From Proales similis (lineage: Eukaryota; Rotifera; Eurotatoria; Ploima; Proalidae): a DNA stretch of 64,000 nucleotides. Shown here in pieces: positions 31,812-43,525 of this stretch. Each line of letters opens with the position of its first letter. Positions within the stretch are counted from its first letter, which is position 1. The position numbers and the translations under genes were made by a program. The stretch lies in NCBI GenBank assembly GCA_019059635.1, contig JAGVRJ010000011.1, forward strand, positions 1 through 64,000, read 5' to 3'. The notes beneath the pieces were generated by a model that was given only the letters and a program-made list of their open reading frames with translations, made no database searches and had not been told where the DNA came from.

Positions 31812-33684
31812 ATGGCCACGCCAACCAAACACTCGTACAGCTTTAGGAATACTCCCACTCGAGAACAAGGCGAGGGAGTCTACGACAAGTAATTAAAAAA
31901 AACTTTCATAAAAAGGGACCACTCAGAAGTAGAATATCTGTTCGATTTAAAGATACTTTAAAAATGCTGTCAAAATACGCTCAAAAGCTGGACGAAAGTC
32001 GCTTTTTAACCAATCTTTATTCATTGACGAACCAGGAAACTATAAAAGCCCAAGAAGAAGTTTAGCAAGAAAGAATGATGATTCAAGCTATGACCCATCT
32101 CAAGAAAGCATATCAGAAGGTTGATTTTTAACCAGTATTTTTGAAATTATACCAATGAGGTAAAAGCATTTCGAATCAAGAGATGTCAATCGAATCGTCT
32201 AGCATTGCAACTCCGCACAAAGCAGTAGCCCGTCTTAAGGGAGAACTAGGTACTCCAGCTTCAGGAAGGAAAGTAAGCTTACCAATCAATCTATGCAAAT
32301 TTTTAAGTCGGCAAAAATCGGTTTGAAGAAAAGGACCAGCATTGTTCGTGGAAATACAATTTCTTTGTCAAATCACACGCCGTCATTGCAAAGGCGATTA
32401 GGATCCAAGATAGATCACAGCAGTCTATCAGTATTTGAGAAAGCTCGTTTAAAGTTACACGTTGCTAACACGCCTGATTGCCTACCTTGTCGAGAGAAAC
32501 AATTTTCTGACATTTTCAGTTTTATCGAATCAAATTTACGAAATGCCACCGGTGGCTGTATGTATGTGTGCGGAGTGCCTGGAACGGGCAAGACACTTAC
32601 CACGCGCCAAGTGATTGCATGCCTCAAAGATTCGGTAGCAGATCAAGCTTTGAAGCCATTTAGATTTATCGAGGTGAATGCATTCCAAGTAACCGAACCT
32701 CATCAGATTTACAGGCTGATTTACAAAGTTAAGATCTTTAAGACTAATCTTTAAAATTTTAATTAAAAACATTTTTTTTTTGAAAGGAGTTAACTGATGA
32801 GACAGTATCTGCTGAGCATGCGGTCATGTTACTTGAAAAGAAATTCGAGCAAAAAAGTTCCGAGCAAATTGTGCTTCTAGTAGACGAGGTAATCATTTAA
32901 GTTGAGATTTTACCAAACTGAGCATTCAATAAAATTTCTTTAGCTTGATTTACTCTGCACAAAAAAGCAGGATATTCTTTACAATCTCTTTGATTGGCCT
33001 TACAAAAAAAACTCTCGTTGGATTGTAATTGCAATTGCTAATGCTATGAATCTTCCAGAACAAGTTGCCAACAAAATTTCCAGTCGGCTGGGTCTTACTC
33101 GACTTATTTTTCAACCATATACCCATGCTGAACTTGAAGAAATTGTGACCTTGCGTCTTGAAGAGCTCAATGTTTTCGACCCTGATGCGATAACTTTTGC
33201 GGCGAGAAAAGTAGCTGCAGTGAGCGGAGATGCAAGAAGAGCTCTGGAAATCTGTAGACGTGCCACTGAGTTGGCTGAGAAAGAGAATAGTGCAAAACAA
33301 AACTCAGGTAGTAGCCAACTTATGGCTCTAGTGAATATTGGACACGTAAACGAGGCGATCAAGCAGATGTTCTCTTCAGCTAAAGTAAACGCGCTTAAAA
33401 ATGCGTCAAAGCAGGAACAGATCTTCATGAGAGCGATTGCCATTTTATTTCAAAAAAGTGGGCTTGAGGAGGCAAGTCTCAACAAAGTTATCGAGCAGCA
33501 CAATTTCTTGTGCAAATCACAAGGAGTCCATTGTATGAATCGAACTCAGCTTATGAATATATGCTGTTCATTGGCTTCTTCCAAACTTTTATTACTCGAA
33601 CCATCGCGCAATATTTACATGCAACGAGTTCGATCTAACATGAGTGTTGACGACATTGAGTTTGTAATGAATAATTTGGATTGA
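31812..33684 (+). CDS. ORC1: Origin recognition complex subunit 1, lacking a BAH domain
   Basis: Six exons, 31812-31888, 31953-32119, 32160-32272, 32308-32727, 32787-32888 and 32944-33684, give 539 aa. The AAA+ core is complete: LKLHVANTPDCLPCREKQF, Walker A GVPGTGKT, VTEPHQIY, Walker B LLVDELD (split by an intron after DE), IAIANAMNLPE, SSRLGLTRLIFQPYT and SGDARRALEICRRA, then the winged-helix domain ending LLLEPSRNIYMQRVRSNMS. The N-terminal 160 residues are a short basic Ser-rich linker, and the first exon has no BAH domain (human ORC1 is about 860 aa with one). Intron 3 is 35 bp. ORC1 marks origins and loads MCM with CDC6. Confidence 0.95.
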
Positions 33685-35412
33685 AACATGAAATCATACA
33701 ACCTTAAATTGATTCTAACTTCTTTAAATGCATTTTCAATTTTCTAACAGGCAAAAAGATCTTTCAGTTTCATTTAAAAAATTAAGATATTGTAATTTCT
33801 CAAAATCAAATAAACTCTGTTTGCTGAAAGGACAGCAAAAACATTTTCAAGCTAATACTCAAGCTAATATTTAAGAAACGCTATCAAGAAAAGGTTACGT
33901 TATGTTTGTATGTTTCGAAGGATTTGGATCGGAATAAGGATGAGGAGGAGAAAAAGAAATCTTTTTTTTTAAGTAGAGCTAAGCGCAAGATTTTTTCACC
34001 AAAAGATGAACTTCCAGAAACGAAATTCAATAGACTTTCAACGTAAAATTATAGTCTATTCAGAGTTGACGTTTGAAACCAGCTGAATCCTTATTTATGT
34101 GTTGGCAAAAAATGATTATGATGACTTGGGATAGGCATGTTAACTTCATTTTTAGGCTGTCATAAGTCAAGCTAAAATATTTTATTAGAGCCGTTAGAAT
34201 AATCGCCTTATTTACGCTTGCCACATTTAACCTAAGGTCTCTCGAATTAGAAAAACGAAAGGTTGAGCGCTCGCTGAGAAATATAGAATCAACGCTCGGA
34301 GTAAATTAATCATTATAACAAAAAGCCAAGGGAGCCAGTTTAAACTGAGCCAAACATAATGAGGCCTTAATTGACTACGAGTCTATTTTATTTTTTTTCT
34401 TGTATCAAATGGATACTCACATGGTCGTTTCTAAGAAATCTAAAAAGCGCAAATCTTGCTTGAATTTTATTTAAACAATTTTTTTTTAAACAAAAGTAAA
34501 CATAGCTGTTATAGGTTTAGAAACAAGTCTGAAATCTGCTTTAGTACGAGTGGTGTCACGTGAGGAAGGCAAGCGCTTAAATTTCATTTTGAAAAGGACA
34601 AAATGGAATGAAGAGAACGAGAGAAAATAAATGACGTTGCTAGGCTTGGGCATCTACGATGAGGAAAATTAATGGAAGAGATTTGGCATGCTGTCCTCAT
34701 TAATTCTTTCATCATACATATAAATATATTCTTAGGGCTTGGCGCATCGACTTTTCTAAAGAATTGATACAACACTTGTTGACTCGATTCCGCCCCTTGT
34801 TCGAGCTCCTTGGTAAGACTTATTTCTCTGAAAATCCATGTTTTTATTCAAACTATTCTGATTCTATCTTCTATTTCCGGGTGAGATCTTCCATTTACCT
34901 ATCAGTTATCAGCCCATTTTCGATTTTTCAAATTAAAAGCGTGTTATTTCAGTCAATATTTGTCGCGCATCAAGTTCTATCTTTCGGCATATGAGCATAA
35001 TTTTGCCATTTTTTTCCTTTTTTAATTGGTTATCTTAAATTCAAAATCGTTACTCCTTAGCAAAAGTTAAAAGTGGGAAGAGCTTGCTATTTCGCCTTCA
35101 CAGTCAAACTATGGCTAATTTTGTAAAATAGGATCATTTGCACTATTTTAGCATAATAGAAATCTTTAAAGGAGTATTGGAAAAGCAACAAGTAAAAAGG
35201 ATGTCTAGTTATATCAGTTTTGGGAAGGACAAAGATGTCCTTTTCGTGCACACTATCAGGAAATTTTAATCGCAAACATTGAAATTTGATAACAACTGAG
35301 AAATATGAGGAAAACATAATATTAATCTTGAAATTCTTGATACTCTAACCTTTTATTGTGTAAGCTTTCTTTCTAGACAACAACAAAAGAGCTCTTCACA
35401 TGAGTTCGTAGA
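33685..35412. other. Longest gene-poor stretch, 1.73 kb
   Basis: No recognisable gene in a window where gaps are usually under 600 bp. Two plus-strand open stretches look mildly coding. One is 33828-34046 (72 codons, no ATG; Lys/Glu-rich, with KDLDRNKDEEEKKK then RAKRKIFSPKDELPE). The other is 34166-34309 (47 codons, ends SLELEKRKVERSLRNIESTL). They could be exons of an unrecognised gene. No tRNA or other RNA gene was found by eye. Confidence 0.4.
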
Positions 35413-36933
35413 ATGGAAAAGGCGCCTCGCTGCCAGATGCCTTGTTCATGCAGACATACCACTTTTCTGAAAGGAGCGGCTTTTTTTGGAGCAGTTATGC
35501 TTTTATGTCTATTACTTGACAGCAGCATCGGATTTCTACCTCACAGTCCTTTTATTGCCGTTTACGACTGGTCGTCATATAAAATAGTCAAAAAAGCTTT
35601 TAATTGGGAAACACAGATCGAACATTATAACAGGGAGCGAGATATTCAGTACAAAATAATCACAAACCAAACAGTTACAATTGAAGATAGAGAAATGCAA
35701 ACAAAGGAACTTATTGAAAAAGAAATGGTTGCGAATCTGGAAAAAATAAAGGAGGAAATCAAACGTGTGAGCCTTGAGTATGGCCAGGGACCCATCGAGT
35801 ATTGTGAAGCCAGTTCACCACTTCTTAAAGGACCTTTAGACATTTATTCAACCCTTAAAAAATTAAATCATCTAGATCTGATATCCTTTTATGATAAAAA
35901 CCAAACATCTAAATTCGGAAAGAGCTTTGAGTTTTACCTTGACGATAAAAATTTTCTCAACGTCTCTGACTCGCAAGAACTAGAGTTCAGAGCACTATGG
36001 ACAGGAACCAATGTTAGTTTACTCAATCTGTCCAGCAGCCAGCTGGGTGAGTCGGAAACCCCAGTAGAACTTGGCGGAAGTTGGAAACCAAGGGAATGCA
36101 AAGCCCGCTTCAAGCTGGCTGTGATAATTCCGTTCAAAGATCGCTTACCACATCTTAAAGTTCTTATGCTTCTTTTACATTTGGTCCTTCAACGTCAACA
36201 AGTGGATTATACAATATATGTTGTGGAGCCCGTACTAGAAAAAGATAGCCCTTTCAACAAGGGGCGAATCATGAATTCAGGTCTGAGTGCTAACAGCTCT
36301 TCTCAAACGCTCATTTAATTTGTCTAAAGGTTTTTTAGAAGCGCTTAAAACAAGACCAGATGTTGATTGTGTGGTGTTTCACGATGTTGATCTCATACCT
36401 GAAGATGATCGAAATATGTACACTTGTGAGCAAATGCCACGCCACATGAGCGTGGCAATCGATAAATTTAATTATCGGTTGCCCTATTCCTATTTAGTCG
36501 GAGGTGTGTTCGCCATCAAGCCCGAACATTACAAGCTTGTAAACGGTGAGATATGAATCTTGGAAGGTAAAAAAATACTAATAATGATTGTAAAAGGCTA
36601 TTCGAATTTATACTGGGGCTGGGGAGGAGAAGGTAAGCTTTTGAGAACTAAGAAAGCCTAACAATGAAAGTAACTGATCTGCTTAAAGACGATGATCTAG
36701 CCGAAAGAATAAAACGCAAAGGCTTAAGAATTAATCGACCACCTACACAGGTGGCCCGATACAAAATGATCAAGCACAAGCCACAGCCTTTGAATAAAAA
36801 GCGTCTTCAGCTTTTGCGACAAACAAGTAAAGTATTTGAAAAAGACGGCCTCAACTCGCTCAAGTATAGTGTGATTTCCACCGAGCTGTTTGTGGCTTTC
36901 ACTTACATTCGAGTAGACATCGGAAAGCCGTAA
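35413..36933 (+). CDS. Beta-1,4-galactosyltransferase-family enzyme, predicted GalNAc transferase
   Basis: Four exons (35413-36280, 36330-36545, 36597-36632, 36689-36933) encode 454 aa. It is a type II Golgi protein: a short cytosolic tail, one membrane helix near residues 19-42 (FFGAVMLLCLLLDSSIGF), and a charged stem. The GT7 catalytic domain has LAVIIPFKDRLPHLK, the FHDVDLIPEDD metal motif (DVD), and WGWGGEDDDL. DGLNSLKY and VDIGKP close it. Where vertebrate beta4GalT1 has Tyr289 in QYFGG, this protein has YLVGG, with Leu in the Tyr position. Leu or Ile at that site is known to favour UDP-GalNAc, so it may make LacdiNAc. Donor specificity is inferred. Confidence 0.88.
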
Positions 36934-37122
36934 ACCAAGTCCGCGTGAATCGTCTGCAATATTTTCGGGTTGATTGAACTCTTTCGAAAACTTTAATAAT
37001 TTAAGGTTATCTTTTAATTTGTTATTTATTTAATACGCATAGTTTTGAAAAACGATCGGAAATAAAGCCAATGAAAAGATTGAAAAATTTTAACGAAAAT
37101 AAGAAAAACAACATTGATAGGT

Positions 37123-40100
37123 CTAAAAACGAAGTGCGTCTAATGAGCTTGTTTCAGTTGTTTGATGGAGAATGAATAACCGATCGAAATTCGTGATGAG
37201 ATACTCAACGATCATGTTTTGTAAAATAATGTTCGAACTTAAGCCATAAGCAGCTTCACTTTGAGGTGGGCTACGCAAGACGGTTGGTCCAAATACCATT
37301 GCGATGTTTTTAACTGACATTCGATTTTCGGCCGCATGCTTAATTACATTCACTAAGTGCTTTAACAAGATGTTGAGCGTTTCAAAATGACTCTCTTCCA
37401 TTCTGTCGAGGAGATCTTTCACTTGTTTAAATCGTTTTAGATCGTCTTTTACAGTTATGGCGACCATCAGTTCATTGTGCAAGCAATATGGAATTAGCGG
37501 CTCCTCTAACTCGCGGAAAAAAGTTTTTAACGCACCGCATAGCACATGCGTATCAAAATCTTTGAAAGCTTGTTTATCTAGAAGAATAAGAGTTTTCCAT
37601 GGTCAATGTTAAAAAATTGTTTACTCACGGTGGTCAACTTGATGACGAAGCTTTTGTACTTCGGCTTGGTTTCCGCTCACCCGATAAATTCCGTCCAGGT
37701 CGAGACCTGTTTGTTCGATGTGTGCAATAATCTGCTGGACAAATTGTGGTACTTTGGCTTTTTCTCGCCTGCACAGATTCACCAGATTGCTTCCGAAAAC
37801 GCATTCTACGCAATGAGAATAGCATAGTTATTAAAAAGAATTTGATAAAGTGCTATTGAAATCAAGAAAAAAGAATGAAAAAGAGATTTAAAAAAATCCA
37901 AAGGCTTAAGCTTTTTCTATTGCTACAGGTTCATTCCTACCTTTGATAAGGCCTTTCTGCTTTAGCTCTTCTAATTGAGGACGCATTCTAAGAAAGCGTT
38001 CAAGCTTGCTCATAATTGCATTTTTCATTTGGGACTTCATCGAAAATATTAAGATAATTTTCCGATAAAACTAATTTTTAGTACTACCGAAAAGTCTTGA
38101 CGAGCACAGTTGGCTTGAGAGTTTTTTTTTTCTTCAGCCGTAACAATCGTGTTATCTACAAGTGCATTAGCAGCTCTACTGGTTTAGGCTAATAGAAGAA
38201 GTGAAGCAAATAGTTGGACGCGTCCAAAGTATGCAATGAACAAATCCAATCTTTAAAAGTGCTCACCTTGCTTTTTTTTTGTTTTGGAAGCTGATTCTGA
38301 TTGAGCTGATGTTGAGAGACCACTTGACGCTAATTTTCGATCTGGTTTTTCCGCGTTTATCAGGTGTAACTTTTCAGGGCCTTCGTATATAGGCGAGAAT
38401 TCGCTTCGCTTTTAAAGCAATTTAGTTAATTTAAAAGAAAGTTTATGAGACCTGCAACAGCTTACAATCTGAATTATAATCGAGTTTATGGCGTAGACCC
38501 ATTCGTCTACAAGCATAACATTGTCGTTGATAAGCAGTACTTTAAACCCATTCAAAGTTTCGACCTTTTAAACCGTTTATGAATAGGGGTACTGAGATGA
38601 GCAAACGATTTTACGTACCAAAAGGCCACATTTAGCGCTGCCAGTCAACTGGCTTACTTCTTTTATTTGCTTATCATTATTATTTTGATCTTTGGTGTTA
38701 AGTGAGCGTTCTTTATTTCCTTTGGTTTTGCTTGCCTCTGCTGTGGTGGTTTTACGGATTTTTTCAACTTTCGAGCATTTTCCACCTTTGAAATCGAGCA
38801 TAAACTCAATTTTGGTAGCCTTAGGACAAAACTTTTACTAAAATTTATCAAGAAAAGCATCAGAAGAAGGCGGGAAATCACCTTGCTAGCATCTTTGACA
38901 AATAGTAATTTCGTACTTGCAAGAGTTACATTGAAGTTGTGCGCCGTTCGTTTCCTGTTCAAAACTTGTAAATTTTTAATAAAAATATTCTTAAGAGTAT
39001 GTTACTTGTGCCGCTTTCCGTGCTTTGCGAGAACGATGCATTTGAACTTGGCAGTGAGTTCATTGGGTGCTCGATGCGAATAGTTGATTTTTGGAGCTTG
39101 TACAATGTTAGCAATCGGAGCCGATATTGTGGTTTTATCAACAATACGCATTTTATTTTGTGACTTGGGCAAAGGCTCAATGCACGCTGCTTCATTTTGC
39201 TCGTTCGGATTAACCCGTAGTGACAAACGAGAATAGAGGCCTTTAAACGTTTTAAGGTTTTGATCCAATTCTTTTCGAAAATGACGTTCATTTTCTTTCA
39301 TTTGCATTGCAATTTCACTGAGATCAAGTAGCTCCCATTTGGTCTGTCCAGTCGAGTTATAGAAATACGGTCGGCCTCCGGCGGACACATTCAGGTACCA
39401 AATTTCGTCGTTGAAATCATTATAGAAATATTTTCGTTTGCATTCTGTTTGACCTTGTTTCCAACCAGCTGGTAAATTATTTAATAAATGCTCATTATCA
39501 TCGTCCGATGGACTTTCTTGCGAGTCCTCACGAGTTATCACAATTTGTTCACTGACTCGCTCGTTTTGAGCAGCGCTCCTCATTGAACTTAGATTCTGGT
39601 ATAAATTATCTTCATCATCGAATCTTTGCATCCGATTAAAGTCCATTGGGTTCTCTGAAGGATTCGTTTTAGAACTTGGATTTGGTGGCATCGAATGCCG
39701 ATTAGCCTTAAATGAGCCACATGAATTAAGATTTCCATAAATATGCTCCTCTTTTTGGTGATTAAGTACCGTTGTTGTGGTCTGGCTCCGCTTGAACTCA
39801 GGTCTTTGTCTTGTTCCTTCTTTTAGTTCTTGAGATGGTGAGGAAGGACTTGGCACAATATGAGGATCATCAACCAGTTGAACATAGCTGGCAGGAACAA
39901 AGAAAGTTAGGTTGGTCTCAAGCCTCAAGCAAAGCCACCAGTCACTGTTTGTCTGGCTAATCAGAAACAATAGTTCATCAGGATGCAGCTCGTATCTTTG
40001 TCCATCATATTCATATTCGACGGGATACTTGACCTTAACTTGCTGGCTGTATTGATAGTCGTCATCTTCTTCGTCCAATTGAACTTCTTCTTCATCGTTA

Positions 40101-40261
40101 ACCCCGTCAGGTTCTTCATCACTCCATGCAATACCCTCAACTACTGTCTCAATCGGATGGGTTTTGATAAGATAAGGTATTGAGTTGGTCGACTTGACGA
40201 TTTCTTCATTGAGGAAGTTGGTCTCGGAAGCAGAAGGTCCAAGTCTTTCCTCTTCAGTCAT
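37123..40261 (-). CDS. SH3-WW-PH-RhoGAP protein (ARHGAP12/15/27 type)
   Basis: The first exon, 40261-39002, carries an SH3 domain at about residues 78-130 (VKYPVEYEYDGQRYELHPDE, DWWLCLRL, VPASYVQLVDD), then a Ser-rich linker and a WW-like segment (GRPYFYNSTGQTKWELLDL). Middle exons (about 39.0-38.4 kb) should encode the PH domain. A short linker with FLRMRPQLEELKQKGLIKG follows near 37.9-38.0 kb. The RhoGAP domain has VPQFVQQIIAHIEQTGLDLD and GIYRVSGN with the arginine finger (37825-37634), then FRELEEPLIPYCLHNEL and KNIAMVFGPTVLRSP (37545-37123). It should switch off Rac or Cdc42. PH exon edges were not resolved. Confidence 0.88.
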
Positions 40262-40270
40262 TTCGCTATG

Positions 40271-40785
40271 ATGACTGAAACAACCGTAGTATTGACACGG
40301 CTTCCGCTATTCTGCTGTTGGATATTTGAAAAGCCGAACAAGATTCTTACTGCATCTAGGCCGCTCGACGGCTGGTCATATTTGCTTAATCGCCGCAAGC
40401 TTCAAAGTAAATTTGGTCAAACGAACAAGAATAACGGAAATAAATTATGAAAAAGCTCGAGAATGATAAAGCATTCGCTTATTTGCTCGGGCGTCTGTTC
40501 ACTTCAGCGAAGCGCTGCTTGGTCAACAGCGTTAGCGAACGCCTTCAGCGCAACTTGGGTCAAACGCAATCAAAATATTTGCACGATTTAATTAAATGCC
40601 CAAATCAAAACGACCAAGGAAAAGCCTTGCTAGAGATTAGTCATGGGGTCTGGCACTTGGTTTCAAGCCCACTAATGCCAGTTGCGTGTAAACGGCTAGC
40701 CCCTTCAGTCTCATACAAAGTCCCTGCTATTATTCTCGATTTCGGTCATAATTTTGAAAGCATCTCGGCCTCGCATTCTATTTAA
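40271..40785 (+). CDS. Unrecognised two-exon gene, 149 aa
   Basis: Exons 40271-40406 and 40472-40785 join in phase 1 across a 65-bp intron (AAA/GTAAAT donor, GATAAAG acceptor) to give an integral 149-codon frame. It starts MTETTVVLTRLPLFCCWIFE, continues SRPLDGWSYLLNRRKLQ and FAYLLGRLFTSAKRCL, and ends SISASHSI. I do not recognise it. The N-terminus is hydrophobic and basic, so organelle targeting is possible. Its ATG is only 9 bp from the ARHGAP ATG on the other strand, so one of the two starts may be wrong, or the two 5' ends overlap. Confidence 0.4.
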
Positions 40786-41181
40786 CCCTCCGATTGCCTC
40801 GTCTTCACGCACGTTTCAGAGTTAACTTGAAAAAATAAAACCAAAAGCTTTGGTCAAACATTCCAGAAAAAAGAATTCATTCGCCTGAAAGATGAAAATA
40901 CAGGCGCTTATTGAATGCACAGAGTAAGTTAAAGTAATGTATGGAAAGACAAATTCAAAAACCCAAATATAAAAACAAAGGAAAAACTGATTCCAGAGCA
41001 AATTTAACAAACGGATTCCGGAAAAAGACTAAACAGAATGTAGAGCCAAATAAATTTTGTTTCTGTTAATGTTCGCACGCGAACGATATGAATGCCTTGA
41101 TAAGTTCGCTGAATTAAGCCATTTGAATACGGGTGAATTCGAAATCGAAATGCGAAGTTTTAGTTAGAACACAACACGCAA
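40786..41181. other. Intergenic, 396 bp
   Basis: AT-rich gap between the unrecognised two-exon gene and TCAIM. Nothing recognisable. Confidence 0.5.
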
Positions 41182-43016
41182 ATGCCCTTCATGTTTAAAA
41201 CAAGTCGGCTATGCGCCCGGAGCGCAGCTTGCCGATCGTTGATCATGCAATCTTTGAGAAAGCAGCACGAAGCAGTCAACTCGTTGGCCGATCAAAAAAA
41301 GCTATTGTTACGGCATATTTACGCCCGCGTTCATCCGGACCTTTTCGCAAATCATACTCATGCTCAGGTAAAGCATTTTTTGAACTGTTAAATGGATCGG
41401 AATTGTTTTAAATTTCCGTATCAGGAGCAAAACGAATGCTCGCTCAAAGTGCTCCGTAACCTGATTGATTCTTTAGAGAGCCCAAGCTTTCAAAATTCAC
41501 TCTCAGGCGGAGAAGAGCTTACGTTTTATGTTAAAAAAGGTAAGTTTCGTTTGGCGAATTTCTTGGGTATTTAAAACTCATTTAACTTGTCAATTAAGGT
41601 CAGATAGAACTGAGAAAAATTTGTTTAAAAGAGCTGAAGCGAAGCAATGCCAATTTCAATACACAACTATTGTTCAACCAGCTAATTGAAAACTTTGAAT
41701 TGCCGCTAAGCAAATTTCAATTGCCGACAATTTCAAGTTCAACCCTGAGCATAAGGTTTTCGGGCCTGGACGAATTTGAAGACATGGAATGGACACCGCC
41801 CCAGGAAGAAAAGCGGCCAACTTTGAAGTAATTTTCTAATGTCAAATTGAGTTGAGATAAAATTTGTAAAGCTTTATTAAAGCGAATGGCTACAAGACAA
41901 CAAAGTTAAAATAAAAGCCAAACAAGATGATGCCAAAGAAGTCAAGGGCCAAATGGATGAAAATATGAAGAAACTCATAGAAAAGCTTGGTCTTAAGAGC
42001 ATTATAATCGATTCGGACTGGTCGCTAAAGACATTCAACTACTATCTCCAGGCGTTGAATAACTTGAACATAAGCAGAGAGGATCGATTCGAAGGTTTCA
42101 CTCTTGTCTTGACCGACAATAATCCACCTGGTGTGCGCAAGAACGGCCATATCCATTTGAGCATGGCGCAGGTCTATGAAGAATGGCTTATGGTAATTTA
42201 AACTTAACCAATCACTTTTATTTTGAGATGAAATTTAAAAAAAACATTAAAAGACATTGGCAATGGCCAAAGAAAACGAGTCAGTTATCGAAGAAATCAG
42301 AAAAATGGAAAAAGCACTTTCCAAGCTTCTGGGACATATTCAGATAAGAGAAAATTTAAGCAGCAGTCCTAATGCAGCTTCCTCTTGCATACCGATGGCA
42401 ATAGACTATCGAGCCAATCTGAATCGGATCCTTAACAATCTTACTCAAGATCTTGATAAAGAGCCAGATCTCAGACGTCTATTTCAGACCAAAGACTTTA
42501 GTCATCATCAGTTAGTGGTTGAAGAGTGAGGGCCCATCTCTTTTCTAGTTTATGTCTGATTCTCACAAGTTATTATTTTTAAAAGAACTGCTCTCCTGCA
42601 AATGAATGACGTAGGTCAGTTTATTTTAAGTCCATGCGACAGAAATGGACTGAAAAACACGTTAGAGTTCATCGAGTTGAATCTCAACAAGTCCAATCAA
42701 CTATTCAAGCAGAGGATGAGGTAAGAATGCGCTAAAATAGATATAAATCAATATAAGCTTACACTTTAAGGTAAAGGCTTTTAGATAAGATTGATTCAAT
42801 AAGAGGCAAAATAAAGAGCGAATTCGGAGTGACGGTAGATGTCGAAAGTGGACTCAATTCCGATAATGCTTTAGAGAGCCTAACTAAAATGAGGGAACAT
42901 TTAAAAGATTTAACAGATGATTCAATCTTGAACGGCCTTGAGGTGGAAGTTGGTAAAGTTTTTCGACTTAATGACAACGGCTCTATTCAAATACCCTGGG
43001 ACTGGTTCAACTCCTA
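41182..43016 (+). CDS. TCAIM: T-cell activation inhibitor, mitochondrial, homologue (DUF4460/DUF4461)
   Basis: About eight small exons. The start reads MPFMFKTSRLCARSAACRSL, a typical mitochondrial presequence, then LLLRHIYARVHPDLFANH (the DUF4460 J-like start; VHPDLF matches VHPDFF). Next come NECSLKVLRNLIDSLESP, LTFYVKKG, FSGLDEFEDMEW, a charged coiled coil and FTLVLTDNNPPGVRKNGHIH. The last exon ends GSIQIPWDWFNS, where the human protein has GDLCIPWNW. The motif order fits TCAIM throughout. The vertebrate protein is mitochondrial and lowers metabolic and T-cell activity; in an invertebrate only a mitochondrial role can be inferred. Confidence 0.85.
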
Positions 43017-43525
43017 AAATTATCCGCTTCAAAAATGAAAACATACCCTGTAGACGTGAATAGCGTTGTAATGAGTTTCGTATTCACGAATTCTCTATGC
43101 AATGCAATTTATTGCCACTGTCAATATTTTAGATTTTTAAGTCAAAAATATAAGAAAATTGTTCATATTGTGAGTAATTTATTCGAATCCTTTCATAAAA
43201 ATTAGTGACTAGAATAAACACGTACTACCCATTAGTTCTGAACTTCGATTGACATTGACCGATTAACCTGAAAACAGTCATGAAATGTATCTTGTAATAG
43301 ACTTGAATGCAGGAAAAGCTTCTCTAAAAAGTGATTTTCACATTTCCTAGATGTTATGCTTATCTATTAGATCAGAGAGATGAGCTAGAGAAGAATTTTA
43401 TTTGATTTTGTCGATGCGATTTAAAAAATAACCGCTAAGAATCTTAAAATAAACACGAGTTTTAATTAAAATAAATCAGCTCGAAACTATTGCAAATGGA
43501 GGATCTTAGTCAATAATAAAAGACT
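43017..43525. other. Convergent intergenic, 509 bp
   Basis: Lies between the 3' ends of TCAIM and the SLC1-like gene. AT-rich, with no gene or repeat recognised. Confidence 0.5.

Noticed and set aside
40268-40785. Two plus-strand frames overlapping by ATGA, as in a bacterial operon
   Set aside because: A 65-bp GT-AG intron joins them into one 149-codon frame, so the overlap is a splicing artefact.
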